Shown: positions 38,728-47,740, counted from the stretch's first letter. The stretch: 64,000 nt of DNA from Thalassomonas viridans (GCF_000948985.2 NZ_CP059733.1:3906001-3970000); one strand, 5' to 3'. Notes: generated by a model not told the origin, from the sequence alone. Numbers and translations are program-made.

Positions 38728-38745
38728 TTATTCGTGCGTTATAAC
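38728..38745. promoter_or_regulatory. Operator-like site 1, GTGCGTTATAACG
   Basis: First of two copies of ATTCGTGCGTTATA (38730-38743) in the benE/XRE-cupin intergenic region, centred on the palindrome CGTTATAACG. It lies about 20 bp from the transporter start. Confidence 0.6.
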
Positions 38746-38763
38746 GTCCATATGACAAAACTA

Positions 38764-38786
38764 ACATTCGTGCGTTATAGCGCACA
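38764..38786. promoter_or_regulatory. Operator-like site 2, GTGCG-TTATAG-CGCAC
   Basis: Second copy of ATTCGTGCGTTATA (38766-38779), here within a 16-bp palindrome with perfect 5-bp arms. It is 36 bp from site 1, center to center. It is the likely binding site of the adjacent XRE-cupin regulator, controlling itself and the transporter. Confidence 0.62.
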
Positions 38787-38828
38787 AGTTTTTTTAGAGA
38801 CTTTTCAGTTCATAAAACGGAAACACAT

Positions 38829-39386
38829 ATGCAAGCACTCAACCAGTACCTGGCCCAAACCTTAAAACAGCAGAGAAAAGCCAAAGGCTGGAGCCTTGAC
38901 CGGGCAGCGAAAGAAACCGGCGTCAGCAAGGCGATGCTGGGTCAGATAGAGAGGAGTGAATCCAGCCCTACGGTGGCAACCTTGTGGAAAATCGCCGGAG
39001 GTTTCCATTTATCCCTGTCCACTTTTCTTGAGCCTCCCGCAAGCAGCTTTGAAGAAACCCTGATCCGCGACAGCGCCGAACTTCGCCACCAACCCGCCAG
39101 CGACCAGATGCTGGTGGCGCCGCTGTTTCCCTTTGAGCCGCAATTTGCTTTTGAATTGTTTGAACTCACCCTGCTGCCCGGCTATGAACGCCTGGCAGAT
39201 CCCCATGAAAAAGGAGTGACAGAGCATGTGATAGTAACCGACGGGGAAATGGAATTACTGGTCGACGGCCAGTGGCTGGCACTTAAAAAAGGCGCTGCGG
39301 TGAGGTTTGCCGCCGACAAACCACACGGCTACCGCAACCTGCACAAGGCACCGGCGGTATTTCACAGCCTGATCCACTACCGTTAA
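38829..39386 (+). CDS. XRE-family regulator with C-terminal cupin domain
   Basis: A 185-residue protein. The helix-turn-helix (WSLDRAAKETGVSKAMLGQIERSESSP) is at about residues 21-47 and the cupin at about 100-180 (HEKGVTEHVIVTDGEMELLVDG). It is divergent from the BenE-type transporter. The duplicated palindromic sites at 38728-38786 are its probable operators. The paralogue at 16118 shares the architecture. Confidence 0.92.
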   Translation: MQALNQYLAQTLKQQRKAKGWSLDRAAKETGVSKAMLGQIERSESSPTVATLWKIAGGFHLSLSTFLEPPASSFEETLIRDSAELRHQPASDQMLVAPLFPFEPQFAFELFELTLLPGYERLADPHEKGVTEHVIVTDGEMELLVDGQWLALKKGAAVRFAADKPHGYRNLHKAPAVFHSLIHYR

Positions 39387-39511
39387 CAAATAAGAAGAGG
39401 CCAGAGTAACGGCAAGCATGGTTTTGTCATCCAGATACAACGCCAGTTATGAAAAGTGTGATTATAATGAATAAAATATAAGCTTAGTTCACACCGTAAG
39501 GAAAATACGCC

Positions 39512-39778
39512 GTGGCATTAACCAGCAAACAACAGGAACAGGCAATGGCCCACCTGGACCAACATTTCAGGGATAACAGGCTTTGCTACGTTTGCGGCAA
39601 AAACCAATGGATCATTCACCCGCAGCTTTATGAATTAATGAAATTACCCCTGGGCGGCGCCGACCCGGAAAGATCTTTGATCCCCCTGCTGGTAATAGAG
39701 TGTGCCGATTGCGGCCATACGATAAGTTTTAATGCCAAAAAGGCAGGTTTGCTGTCAAAAAGCGGCATCGGCGGGTAA
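39512..39778 (+). CDS. Small zinc-ribbon-like protein
   Basis: An 88-residue soluble protein with two CxxC pairs, C25-C28 (CYVCGKNQW) and C64-C67 (CADCGHTISFNAKKAG), which together would bind one zinc. The start is a GTG with AAGGA 9 bases upstream. Function unknown; it may be a nucleic acid- or protein-binding ribbon. Confidence 0.75.
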   Translation: MALTSKQQEQAMAHLDQHFRDNRLCYVCGKNQWIIHPQLYELMKLPLGGADPERSLIPLLVIECADCGHTISFNAKKAGLLSKSGIGG

Positions 39779-39827
39779 CAACCACCGACAGCAGGCCGAA
39801 TCTCCCGCCTGCTGCCTGCAGCTGCCG

Positions 39828-41168
39828 CTAGCTTTCTTCGTTATCCTCATGCTCCTGTAAACCGCCTTTGCGCCTGAGCACCGGCATATCCCCGGCATCC
39901 TCGGCAAAATGGAAGGTTTTATTGCTGGCTTTACGCGCCTGGGGCGCCTTTTTCTTAACCGGCTTTTTCTTCGCAGTTGCCTGTTTCTTGTCGCCGCCTG
40001 CGGCTTTTTTCGGTTTCAGGCCTTTAAACTTGGCCTTTAAACCTTCGATATGCTCAAAACTGAAATTTTGCTGCAGGAAAGCTTCAATATTTTTAAAACT
40101 CCACCAGTCTTTCGGACCGACAAACGAGATGGCATCCCCTTTACTGCCGGCGCGGCCGGTACGGCCGATACGGTGAACAAATTCTTCACTGTGTTTGGGC
40201 AGGTCAAAATTGATCACATGGGAGACATTGCTTAAATCCAGGCCGCGGGAAGCCAGGTCCGTGGTGATCAGGATTTTCTGCTGCCCTTTGCTGAAACCAT
40301 CCATAATCTGGTTACGCTGGCTCTGGTTGAGGTCACCGCTTAACGCTACCGTACTCAGCCCCTGCGCCGATAAGTCTTTTGATAAGCGCTCGGTATCGCT
40401 GCGGGTGGCGGTAAAAATAATCATCTGCTGATAATCTTCATGGGCAAGGAAATGCTCAAGCAGCGCCTGCTTGTGATCTAAATGATCGCACAGGTAAAAA
40501 CGTTTGTTGATATCCTTATGCTCGGTATGGGCATGGCCTATGGCAATACGCTTGGGCTTGTTTAACAGCTCCAGGGCGAACTCATTGACCTGGGCATGGT
40601 CCAGGGTCGCAGAAAACATCAGGGTCTGGCGCTTGCGGTGATCGGCGGCCTGGTTGATTTGTTTCAGCTGTTTGGAAAACCCTAAATCCAGCATGCGGTC
40701 GGCTTCATCCAGGATCAACAGCTCCAGACCGTGCAGGTAAAAATGTCCCTGGCTCAGGTGGTCTGCCAGACGGCCGGGCGTTGCCACAATAAACTGCGGG
40801 TCTTTTTCCAGCACTTTAACCTGGTCGTTAAAGTTTTCCCCGCCGAGGATCAGTACCGATTTAAACTGGGTACCCGAGGTAAACAAGCGTAACTGGGCAA
40901 ACACCTGCTTTGCCAGCTCGCGGGTCGGCGTTAAAATCACCACCCGGGGGTCGCGCTTGGCCAGCGGCTTGTTACGGATCAGGCGCTGCATCGCAGGCAG
41001 CAGGTAAGCCAGGGTTTTTCCCGACCCTGTTTTAGACGATGCAATTAAATCATGTCCCGACATGGCCGCAGGTATGGCCCGGTGCTGAATGTCTGTGGCC
41101 TGTTCAAAGCCCATGTGTTCAATGGCGGATAACAATCTTTTATCTAAACCAAATTCATTAAATTGCAA
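39828..41168 (-). CDS. DEAD-box ATP-dependent RNA helicase (RhlE-like)
   Basis: A 446-residue helicase with the full motif set: Q motif region FGLDKRLLSAIEHMGF...TDIQ, Walker A SSKTGSGKT, PTRELA, LDEADRMLDLGF, SAT, and HRIGRTGRAGSKGDA. A C-terminal Lys/Pro/Ala-rich tail of about 60 residues probably binds RNA. The start is best placed at the TTG at 41168 (LQFNEFGLD), with GGAG 6 bases upstream. A further in-frame TTG at 41210 has no ribosome binding site. A TTG start may keep expression low. Confidence 0.92.
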   Translation of the reverse strand: MQFNEFGLDKRLLSAIEHMGFEQATDIQHRAIPAAMSGHDLIASSKTGSGKTLAYLLPAMQRLIRNKPLAKRDPRVVILTPTRELAKQVFAQLRLFTSGTQFKSVLILGGENFNDQVKVLEKDPQFIVATPGRLADHLSQGHFYLHGLELLILDEADRMLDLGFSKQLKQINQAADHRKRQTLMFSATLDHAQVNEFALELLNKPKRIAIGHAHTEHKDINKRFYLCDHLDHKQALLEHFLAHEDYQQMIIFTATRSDTERLSKDLSAQGLSTVALSGDLNQSQRNQIMDGFSKGQQKILITTDLASRGLDLSNVSHVINFDLPKHSEEFVHRIGRTGRAGSKGDAISFVGPKDWWSFKNIEAFLQQNFSFEHIEGLKAKFKGLKPKKAAGGDKKQATAKKKPVKKKAPQARKASNKTFHFAEDAGDMPVLRRKGGLQEHEDNEES

Positions 41169-41293
41169 GCTAAACTCCAAAACAAGGTGGTGCCGCACTA
41201 GTATAGCCAAATAATCACAAAGCTATTGCTTTAGGCAGCACTAAATAAGATACATAACCCGCATCTTCTGCAGGTAAACTTCATAGTAAAGAC

Positions 41294-41324
41294 AAAGGGT
41301 AAAAGCGCATAACTTTTACCCTTT
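41294..41324 (-). terminator. Hairpin downstream of gltX
   Basis: A perfect 12-bp stem (AAAGGGTAAAAG/CTTTTACCCTTT) with a 7-nt loop, between gltX and the helicase gene. The minus-strand side continues into a T-rich but broken run. It is a probable gltX terminator, 136 bp after the stop. Confidence 0.55.
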
Positions 41325-41459
41325 ACGAGGCCCTGTTTATCTTTGCCCGTGAATGAGCCTTTTGGCTATTTCTTCTCCAAAGATAAATCCGCCCTGATAT
41401 ATTGGCGGCAAGCCGGGCAATAACAAGCTCCCGGTTCCCGCCTTTAAGCCCTGCCGTTA

Positions 41460-42872
41460 TTAACTGTTGGCAATACGCTCTTCGATAAAGGCCAGGGCCA
41501 TATCGATACGGGACAAGACTTTTGCTTTGTCCATTAATTCAAGAGTAACATCCAGTGAAGGTGAATTACCGGCGCCGGTTGCCGCCACGCGCAGCGGCAT
41601 ACCCACTTTACCCATGCCTAATTCCAGCTCTTCGGCGGTGTCGTTGATAGCCTGGTGGATAGCAGCGCTTTGCCAGTTTTCCAGCGCGCCCAGCTTGGCT
41701 TTCACCAGCTCAAGCGGCTCTTTGGCTACCGGACGCAGGTGTTTTTTACCGGCGGCAGCATCAAACTCGGTGAAGTCCTGGTAGAAATAACGGCTGATCT
41801 GCGCCATTTCCTTCAGGGTTTTCACCCGGTCCGCCTGTACCTTAACAATTTCCGCCAACGCCGGACCATTGTCAGTGTCGATGCCCTGATCTGCCATATG
41901 CCAGGCCAGGTGCGAAGCAACATATTCAGGGTCCAGGGTTTTCATATAATGCTGGTTGACCCAGATAAGCTTGTCGGTGTTAAAGGCAGAAGGCGCGCGG
42001 TTACAACCGGTTAAGTCGAACAACTCGATCATTTCTTCACGGGAGAAAATCTCCTGATCGCCGTGGGACCAACCTAAACGTACTAAATAGTTCAGCAGGG
42101 CTTCAGGCAGGTAACCGTCATCCCGGTATTGCATAACGCTTACCGCACCGTGACGTTTGGATAAACGTTTGCCGTCATCCCCTAAAATCATCGGGATATG
42201 GGCATAAACAGGTAAAGGAGCGCCTAAGGCATTTAAAATATTAATTTGTCTCGGGGTATTGTTAACATGGTCGTCACCGCGCACCACATGAGTGACTTTC
42301 ATATCCCAGTCATCCACAACAACCGTCAGGTTATAAGTAGGAGAACCGTCGGAGCGGGCAATAATCAAATCATCCAACTCTTCATTGGAAATGACAATTT
42401 CCCCTTTCACCGCATCCTGGATCACGACATTACCTTGCTGCGGGTTTTTAAAACGGATCACATAAGGCTTGTCCGCCGGATAATCGGTACGCTCACGCCA
42501 CATGCCGTTGTAACGCTCTTTTTCACCTTTAGCGCGGGCTTCCTCACGCATGGCTTCCACTTCTTCCGGAGTACAGTAACAACGATAGGCATGACCGGTT
42601 TCAAGCAACTGATCGATCACTTCCTTATAACGGTCAAAACGTTTGGTCTGGAAATAAGGGCCATGGGTCCAGTCCAGGTTTAGCCAGTTCATACCGTCCA
42701 TAATGGCATCAACAGAAGCCTGGGTGGAACGCTCCAGGTCGGTATCTTCGATGCGCAGAATAAAATCACCGCCATTTTTCTTGGCATATAACCAGCTATA
42801 TAAAGCGGTTCGGGCACCGCCTACGTGTAGATAACCGGTCGGGCTGGGTGCAAATCGGGTTGTTAATGTCAT
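41460..42872 (-). CDS. gltX: Glutamyl-tRNA synthetase
   Basis: A 470-residue class I aminoacyl-tRNA synthetase that charges tRNA-Glu. The HIGH-type motif is [16 protein letters not shown] (residues 10-25) and the KMSKS-type motif is KRLSKRHG near 236. Catalytic and anticodon-binding domains are complete. It starts 260 bp from the tRNA-Val array on the opposite strand, a neighbourhood seen in other Alteromonadales. Confidence 0.98.
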   Translation of the reverse strand: MTLTTRFAPSPTGYLHVGGARTALYSWLYAKKNGGDFILRIEDTDLERSTQASVDAIMDGMNWLNLDWTHGPYFQTKRFDRYKEVIDQLLETGHAYRCYCTPEEVEAMREEARAKGEKERYNGMWRERTDYPADKPYVIRFKNPQQGNVVIQDAVKGEIVISNEELDDLIIARSDGSPTYNLTVVVDDWDMKVTHVVRGDDHVNNTPRQINILNALGAPLPVYAHIPMILGDDGKRLSKRHGAVSVMQYRDDGYLPEALLNYLVRLGWSHGDQEIFSREEMIELFDLTGCNRAPSAFNTDKLIWVNQHYMKTLDPEYVASHLAWHMADQGIDTDNGPALAEIVKVQADRVKTLKEMAQISRYFYQDFTEFDAAAGKKHLRPVAKEPLELVKAKLGALENWQSAAIHQAINDTAEELELGMGKVGMPLRVAATGAGNSPSLDVTLELMDKAKVLSRIDMALAFIEERIANS

Positions 42873-43088
42873 ATTATTCTCATCTTACTTATCTGCCGGC
42901 ATAAAGGTCAGGCCAACAGACATTATTTTTAGCCTAAAAAATCTGGCGCTATTTTATCAGGCTAATGAATTGAATACACCTATTGTCTCGATTTGTCTGT
43001 TAAAAGATCACTAATTAATCAGGATGTTGAAAATTAAAGCAGTTGATAAAATAAGATGAAAAAAAGCGATTTTATTCCTTTGTTTTTG

Positions 43089-43116
43089 TTGACAGCCTTT
43101 TCGATGTCCCTATAAT
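43089..43116 (+). promoter_or_regulatory. Sigma-70 promoter of the tRNA-Val array
   Basis: A perfect -35 box TTGACA (43089-43094) and a perfect -10 box TATAAT (43111-43116) with a 16-bp spacer. A GC-rich discriminator (ACGCCCCC) follows, typical of stringently controlled stable RNA promoters. The first tRNA starts 17 bp downstream. Confidence 0.9.
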
Positions 43117-43132
43117 ACGCCCCCACAAAGAC

Positions 43133-43208
43133 GGACGATTAGCTCAGTTGGGAGAGCACCGCCCTTACAAGGCGGGGGTCACTGGTTCAAGCCCAGTATC
43201 GTCCACCA
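43133..43208 (+). tRNA. tRNA-Val(UAC), copy 1
   Basis: 76 nt with encoded CCA. The acceptor stem is GGACGAT/ATCGTCC, the anticodon TAC at positions 34-36 lies in loop CTTACAA, and the T loop is TTCAAGC. It is identical to the nine copies that follow and probably processed from one transcript. Confidence 0.97.
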
Positions 43209-43245
43209 TCTTTGTCTCAAATTATCATGAATGTCAATGACATAC

Positions 43246-43321
43246 GGACGATTAGCTCAGTTGGGAGAGCACCGCCCTTACAAGGCGGGGGTCACTGGTT
43301 CAAGCCCAGTATCGTCCACCA
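43246..43321 (+). tRNA. tRNA-Val(UAC), copy 2
   Basis: 76 nt, identical to copy 1 with encoded CCA; 37-nt spacer from copy 1. Confidence 0.97.
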
Positions 43322-43352
43322 ATTCTCATTCAGGATAATCAGTGTAAAATAC

Positions 43353-43428
43353 GGACGATTAGCTCAGTTGGGAGAGCACCGCCCTTACAAGGCGGGGGTC
43401 ACTGGTTCAAGCCCAGTATCGTCCACCA
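43353..43428 (+). tRNA. tRNA-Val(UAC), copy 3
   Basis: 76 nt, identical to copy 1; 31-nt spacer from copy 2. Confidence 0.97.
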
Positions 43429-43470
43429 TTTTGCATGCCTGTAAAGCGTAAAGTAAGTTTGATATATTTC

Positions 43471-43546
43471 GGACGATTAGCTCAGTTGGGAGAGCACCGC
43501 CCTTACAAGGCGGGGGTCACTGGTTCAAGCCCAGTATCGTCCACCA
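43471..43546 (+). tRNA. tRNA-Val(UAC), copy 4
   Basis: 76 nt, identical to copy 1; 42-nt spacer from copy 3. Confidence 0.97.
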
Positions 43547-43600
43547 CTTTACCCTTTCTGAAAATGTATAATACCTGAAGTACTGTCAGATATATCCGTC

Positions 43601-43676
43601 GGACGATTAGCTCAGTTGGGAGAGCACCGCCCTTACAAGGCGGGGGTCACTGGTTCAAGCCCAGTATCGTCCACCA
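43601..43676 (+). tRNA. tRNA-Val(UAC), copy 5
   Basis: 76 nt, identical to copy 1; 54-nt spacer from copy 4. The spacers before copies 5 and 6 start alike (CTTTA...CTGAAAA), a trace of an older duplication. Confidence 0.97.
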
Positions 43677-43730
43677 CTTTAGCTTTGCTGAAAAGTGTAA
43701 ATACCAAGATACTATCCGATATGTCCATAC

Positions 43731-43806
43731 GGACGATTAGCTCAGTTGGGAGAGCACCGCCCTTACAAGGCGGGGGTCACTGGTTCAAGCCCAGTATCGT
43801 CCACCA
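43731..43806 (+). tRNA. tRNA-Val(UAC), copy 6
   Basis: 76 nt, identical to copy 1; 54-nt spacer from copy 5. Confidence 0.97.
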
Positions 43807-43853
43807 ATTATCTTTTTCTGATAAAGCGTAAATTATATCAACTATGTCCATAT

Positions 43854-43929
43854 GGACGATTAGCTCAGTTGGGAGAGCACCGCCCTTACAAGGCGGGGGT
43901 CACTGGTTCAAGCCCAGTATCGTCCACCA
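43854..43929 (+). tRNA. tRNA-Val(UAC), copy 7
   Basis: 76 nt, identical to copy 1; 47-nt spacer from copy 6. First member of a 237-bp unit that is repeated as copies 9-10. Confidence 0.97.
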
Positions 43930-43967
43930 GCTTACCTCGCTTTATCTACTATCGAATATCTCCATAC

Positions 43968-44043
43968 GGACGATTAGCTCAGTTGGGAGAGCACCGCCCT
44001 TACAAGGCGGGGGTCACTGGTTCAAGCCCAGTATCGTCCACCA
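43968..44043 (+). tRNA. tRNA-Val(UAC), copy 8
   Basis: 76 nt, identical to copy 1; 38-nt spacer from copy 7. Confidence 0.97.
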
Positions 44044-44090
44044 ATTATCTTTTTCTGATAAAGCGTAAATTATATCAACTATGTCCATAT

Positions 44091-44166
44091 GGACGATTAG
44101 CTCAGTTGGGAGAGCACCGCCCTTACAAGGCGGGGGTCACTGGTTCAAGCCCAGTATCGTCCACCA
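44091..44166 (+). tRNA. tRNA-Val(UAC), copy 9
   Basis: 76 nt, identical to copy 1. Its upstream 47-nt spacer is identical to that before copy 7. Confidence 0.97.
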
Positions 44167-44204
44167 GCTTACCTCGCTTTATCTACTATCGAATATCTCC
44201 ATAC

Positions 44205-44280
44205 GGACGATTAGCTCAGTTGGGAGAGCACCGCCCTTACAAGGCGGGGGTCACTGGTTCAAGCCCAGTATCGTCCACCA
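44205..44280 (+). tRNA. tRNA-Val(UAC), copy 10
   Basis: 76 nt, identical to copy 1. Its upstream 38-nt spacer is identical to that before copy 8. No clear terminator hairpin follows. Confidence 0.97.
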
Positions 44281-44639
44281 TTTTCCAGCTTAATATATCC
44301 TTGTAAAATAAAGCCCCTTCACATCACAAAACCAAGTAAACTTAAACTTTTTATTAAATATCTTGTTACATACAACAGTATTATTTTTTACTAAAATTTA
44401 ACTAAAAATACTTGTGATTTTATTTTTCCTGAAGGATTTTCCTGGCTGTTTGATAACTCTGGCATCAGGCTTGGGACGGCAGCAATAACCTCCGGCGCTT
44501 TTCACAAGGATTGACAGTCATGTTTGCCATCAGCTGAAGATTTCAAAGTTAAATCAAGGCTTAGTATATCCCGGGCAATCCAGGTACAGGTTATTTGATG
44601 GCTTATTGGTGAAAAGCAAAACAGCAGGCGGGAAACTAA
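44281..44639. other. AT-rich intergenic region after the tRNA array
   Basis: About 360 bp without a credible gene on either strand. The first half is strongly AT-rich. I see no terminator with a U-tract directly after the last tRNA. Confidence 0.4.
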
Positions 44640-44661
44640 ATAGGGGCCGCTCGGCCCCTAT
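44640..44661 (-). terminator. Terminator of the secreted 140-aa protein gene
   Basis: A perfect 10-bp GC-rich stem (ATAGGGGCCG/CGGCCCCTAT) with a 2-nt loop, 30 bp after the minus-strand stop and followed there by TTTAGTTT. Confidence 0.75.
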
Positions 44662-44691
44662 AGATATATAAGATTTTTAATTAATCACTAA

Positions 44692-45114
44692 TTAAAAATT
44701 GAACTCATGTACTGAATAGGTATAAGTCAGACCGTTACAATCCGTAGTAATAGCCGTCACAGGTTTAAAGTCCGACAGGAACCACTTCGCGGTCAGGTGA
44801 GTTTCAGAGCTACCTGCAGGGCATTCGCCGGCAACCGTATGCGCCACGTTTTTTCCGGCAGAAATATCGGCCGGCTCATTATTGTTCCAGTAAAGACGTG
44901 CTTCACTGTGAGGCGGAATGTCGGCGATGTACTTGTAGTATACCTTCATCGAGCTGAAATGTGTGGTTGTCCCCGGAGTACAGGCGCCGGCTTCACACTT
45001 CAGGTAAACCAGGCTGTGACTGTATTTTAAAGTGCCGTCGTCTGCAGCAGTGGCTGCAAGTGAGGAAGAAGCAAGTACCAGGGCAGCAAGTAAAGATTTC
45101 TTATTAGCTAGCAT
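44692..45114 (-). CDS. Small secreted protein of unknown function
   Basis: A 140-residue exported protein. The signal peptide is LLAALVLASSSLAATA, probably cleaved near residue 23. The mature part is beta-rich with four Cys (in KCEAGAC, GEC and DC), which could form two disulfides, and many Thr/Ser/Tyr. I do not recognise the family. It has its own ribosome binding site (AAGGAA) and terminator, so it is a single-gene unit. Confidence 0.75.
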   Translation of the reverse strand: MLANKKSLLAALVLASSSLAATAADDGTLKYSHSLVYLKCEAGACTPGTTTHFSSMKVYYKYIADIPPHSEARLYWNNNEPADISAGKNVAHTVAGECPAGSSETHLTAKWFLSDFKPVTAITTDCNGLTYTYSVHEFNF

Positions 45115-45671
45115 AAAATATTCCTTTTTATATTAATAATATGTTCCGTATTACTGCATGTTAGATCGTATGAGAGGAGTCAACCTAACAATACGGGCTA
45201 GAATTTACCTCCCGGAGTCAATTCCGGAAGGTGATAATAGGTATAACAAGGAAAATTTTTTCATGCCAGAGGCCATGTGTTTCAAGGCTTGTCACTGTGT
45301 TTCAACCCGTTACTGGTATTTTTTCCGGCTACAGGCATTTTTCCAAGACAAAAACACTGCCGGCTTTTTACTGAGCAAAAATCAGGTTAAGAAGTAACTT
45401 TTTGAGATTTATCCATTAATTTTGCACATTTCAATGTTACACTGCACGACCAGTTGACTTGGCAGCTGCTGTTGTTTACAAACAACAAACTAATGCCAGT
45501 AACAATCCTCAAGATTATTCCTTTATGGCCGATAAATTTCAGCAAGGATAAATCAGGAATAAGACAAGGTTTCGGGCAGATCATTGCTGCAGACATTGTC
45601 CCGTTCAACCGAGGAGCAATAACCCCGCATAACGGGGAGAACAATAAGAATAAGATGTACAGAGGTTAGTC
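45115..45671. other. Intergenic region between the divergent 140-aa and 196-aa protein genes
   Basis: 557 bp. Two short open frames (45158-45397 plus, 45387-45644 minus) have no recognisable features and I do not accept them. A 5-bp stem, CCCCG-CATAA-CGGGG, lies at about 45625-45639, upstream of the 196-aa gene, and may be part of its leader. Confidence 0.4.
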
Positions 45672-46262
45672 GTGACAACTATGTTCCCCCCCATCCGGAA
45701 CCATAAAGAAACAAAAGGTAAAGTTCCCACCAATACCATGCAGTTCGGCAGTATTATGGTTGAATTATACCAATTGGGACAACAAACTTACCGCATTGTC
45801 TGGCGCAGTAAAATGACAGGCGCCAGCACCACTTTTATCTGTATGGCCAAAGACAAATATCAGGTGATCCGCCAATGGGCGCAAAATAAAAAATTACCTG
45901 ACATCAATATCGAATTCCAGCAGTGTAAACTTGCTTTCAGCCATTTTTTACGTAATGTCGATATTGTCAAGATCGCCCATGACATACTGCGCAAGGCCAG
46001 AGAATTCTGCACCGGCTTATTTGCCGAGCAGGAAAACCTGCCGGATATCAAGGCTCCCGACTTCCGCTTTGGCCGCCTGCAATCTGCCATAGGTAAGAAA
46101 GTCAATATTTACTCAAAAACCTCAAAAGATCATCTTATCGCCCGGGGATACCTGTTGCAGCTGGTGGGCAATGAAGTAGAAGTACATATTACCGAAAGGC
46201 TCGATTTGCAAAACCCGAAAAAGATCCAAAAATTTGCCACTAACCGCGCTTTTTTACTCTAG
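45672..46262 (+). CDS. Cytoplasmic protein of unknown function
   Basis: A 196-residue soluble protein that I do not recognise. The first half is mixed alpha/beta (VELYQLGQQTYRIVWRSKM...); the C-terminal 60 residues (KKVNIYSKTSKDHLIARGYLL, then VEVHITERLDL) look like a small beta domain. There is no signal peptide. The start is a GTG with GAGG 6 bases upstream; an ATG three codons later is too far from it. It is convergent with the endonuclease-like gene. Confidence 0.65.
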   Translation: MTTMFPPIRNHKETKGKVPTNTMQFGSIMVELYQLGQQTYRIVWRSKMTGASTTFICMAKDKYQVIRQWAQNKKLPDINIEFQQCKLAFSHFLRNVDIVKIAHDILRKAREFCTGLFAEQENLPDIKAPDFRFGRLQSAIGKKVNIYSKTSKDHLIARGYLLQLVGNEVEVHITERLDLQNPKKIQKFATNRAFLL

Positions 46263-46284
46263 GGCTGTCTGCCTGGGACCTTTG

Positions 46285-47376
46285 TTATTCACGTAATGTC
46301 AGCGTTACCAGCAGGACACCGTGATCGCTGCTTTCACCGTCGCGGTCAAAAACCGGATTAATCAAATGGCGATCATAAGTTGCATGATCGCTTACTTCAA
46401 ACAGGCTGAGCTGATAGCCGGCATCAAATTCACGGGAAAGCAAAATATAATCGAGAACCGAGCCCCTGGCGCCGTAATAATGGCTGGGTTGCCGTTCCCT
46501 GCCCGCCTTTTCCTGATCTGTTGCCGCAGCCCGGAACAAATCCCAGGCATCGTATAAACGATACTTTTCAAGATAAGGCTTACTTTCATCTGCCACATCA
46601 AAGCGTAATTCAGATGTGGTTAGAAACGACAGCTCCTCCTGGGCCAGACTGTTATTGAAATCTCCCATCAGAATCATAGGAAATCCGCTGGCTTCGCGGC
46701 GACTGAGCATATCGATAAAAAGCAATGCCGCTTCGCTGCCCCTTTGCATTGCAGCTCCCCAGCCGCCCGCCACCTGGGCTTTAAGCTGTTCAAGCAAGAT
46801 TTTTTCACCGGAAAGCGGCTTGCCCTGCTCTCCTTCACTTTCAGGCAGAAACTCAAATAAAGGCCGCTTAGATTTAAAATGCACAACATAACAGTCGCAA
46901 AAGCCTATATGAGGTAAATCCACCCTGGCCCTGAGAACTTTACGGCTAAAGGAAAACCCCGGTTTCAACCCCAGGTCGGCGGCCAGTTTTGTGTCTGCAG
47001 ATACCGGCTCAACCTCCGCTACAGGGTAGCGGGAGGCAATCGCCACCACAGGCTCCGAATAAATAAAACCATCCGTCACCTTGGGCTGATCCACCACATA
47101 GAAATAAGGGTAACCAAGTCCGGCCACCAGGGCCTTTAAAGACTCAGGGCTGAACACCTCCTGAAAGCCGATCAAATCAGGCTGATGCGCAGTTAAATAA
47201 TCCGCTATCCACTTTTGCTTTTTCTGCCACTGCCCGACGCTGTATATACGCTGAAACTCATAAAAGGCATTGGGCGGTTCGAGGTAATTAAACAGGTTAA
47301 AACTTGCTATTTTGATCTGGGGATCGCTAACAAGCTCCCCGACGTTTTCTTGCGGTTGCGGCTTTTTTTCTGACAA
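46285..47376 (-). CDS. Endonuclease/exonuclease/phosphatase family protein
   Basis: A 363-residue Mg-dependent hydrolase. Active-site motifs are ASFNLFNYL (about 24-32), GFQEVF (70-75), the MGDFNNS block (Asp and Asn, about 245), and SDHGVLLV near the C-terminus (about 350). There is no signal peptide. The fold serves nucleases and lipid or nucleotide phosphodiesterases; the substrate is unknown. The start is a TTG with AGGGA about 7 bases upstream. Confidence 0.85.
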   Translation of the reverse strand: MSEKKPQPQENVGELVSDPQIKIASFNLFNYLEPPNAFYEFQRIYSVGQWQKKQKWIADYLTAHQPDLIGFQEVFSPESLKALVAGLGYPYFYVVDQPKVTDGFIYSEPVVAIASRYPVAEVEPVSADTKLAADLGLKPGFSFSRKVLRARVDLPHIGFCDCYVVHFKSKRPLFEFLPESEGEQGKPLSGEKILLEQLKAQVAGGWGAAMQRGSEAALLFIDMLSRREASGFPMILMGDFNNSLAQEELSFLTTSELRFDVADESKPYLEKYRLYDAWDLFRAAATDQEKAGRERQPSHYYGARGSVLDYILLSREFDAGYQLSLFEVSDHATYDRHLINPVFDRDGESSDHGVLLVTLTLRE

Positions 47377-47740
47377 ATGATTTCCCTGATAATTGATACC
47401 CTGCCCCCGAAACCTCAGGCAAACGCCAGCCAGTACTAACCGGTTTTACCCACTCTATGCAAGTAACGGGGCTTCCAATCACCTACCATAAGCACCCGGG
47501 CCTGCCATGTAAATGAGTTTATTGTTTTATTTCATCCGGTAGCGAGCAAAAGCAGCGCCGGGCTACACGCACGGCAATAGACACCGGCAATTCCATATCA
47601 GGCTTAAAAAAATTATGGTGAAAGTTTTTTAATTAGGCTAAATTGTCTCTACCTTGATTTATCAAATAGTTAAGCGATAAACGCTAACCGAGCATGATCA
47701 AGAAAAGTCACCCGGAATAATAACTAAAAATAAGGATGTT
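47377..47740. other. Intergenic region upstream of the LanC-like gene
   Basis: 364 bp between divergent genes. I looked for a precursor peptide gene here and found none. The last 120 bp are AT-rich and should carry the LanC promoter. Confidence 0.45.

Larger units (their letters stand above)
43800..44280 (+). repeat. 237-bp tandem duplication of a two-tRNA unit
   Basis: Copies 7-8 and 9-10 recur with a period of exactly 237 bp (43854 to 44091; 43968 to 44205), and both spacers are identical. Since spacers elsewhere in the array differ, this is the most recent duplication in the array. Confidence 0.93.

Noticed and set aside
43133..44280. Regularly spaced identical repeats that could be taken for a CRISPR array
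   Set aside because: The 76-nt repeat folds as a tRNA with encoded CCA and a TAC anticodon; it is far longer than CRISPR repeats, and two spacers recur.
43212..44306. Open frames of up to 186 codons across the tRNA array, with a repeated GEHRPYKAGVTGSSPVSST pattern
   Set aside because: They are translations of the tRNA repeats in several frames, not proteins.
45158..45644. Two short open frames on opposite strands (79 and 85 codons)
   Set aside because: No recognisable domain; one internal ATG has an AAGGA-like site, but the encoded 44 residues look random.
47377..47740. Lanthipeptide precursor next to the LanC gene
   Set aside because: No frame with a leader-like or Cys/Ser/Thr-rich core was found on either strand.
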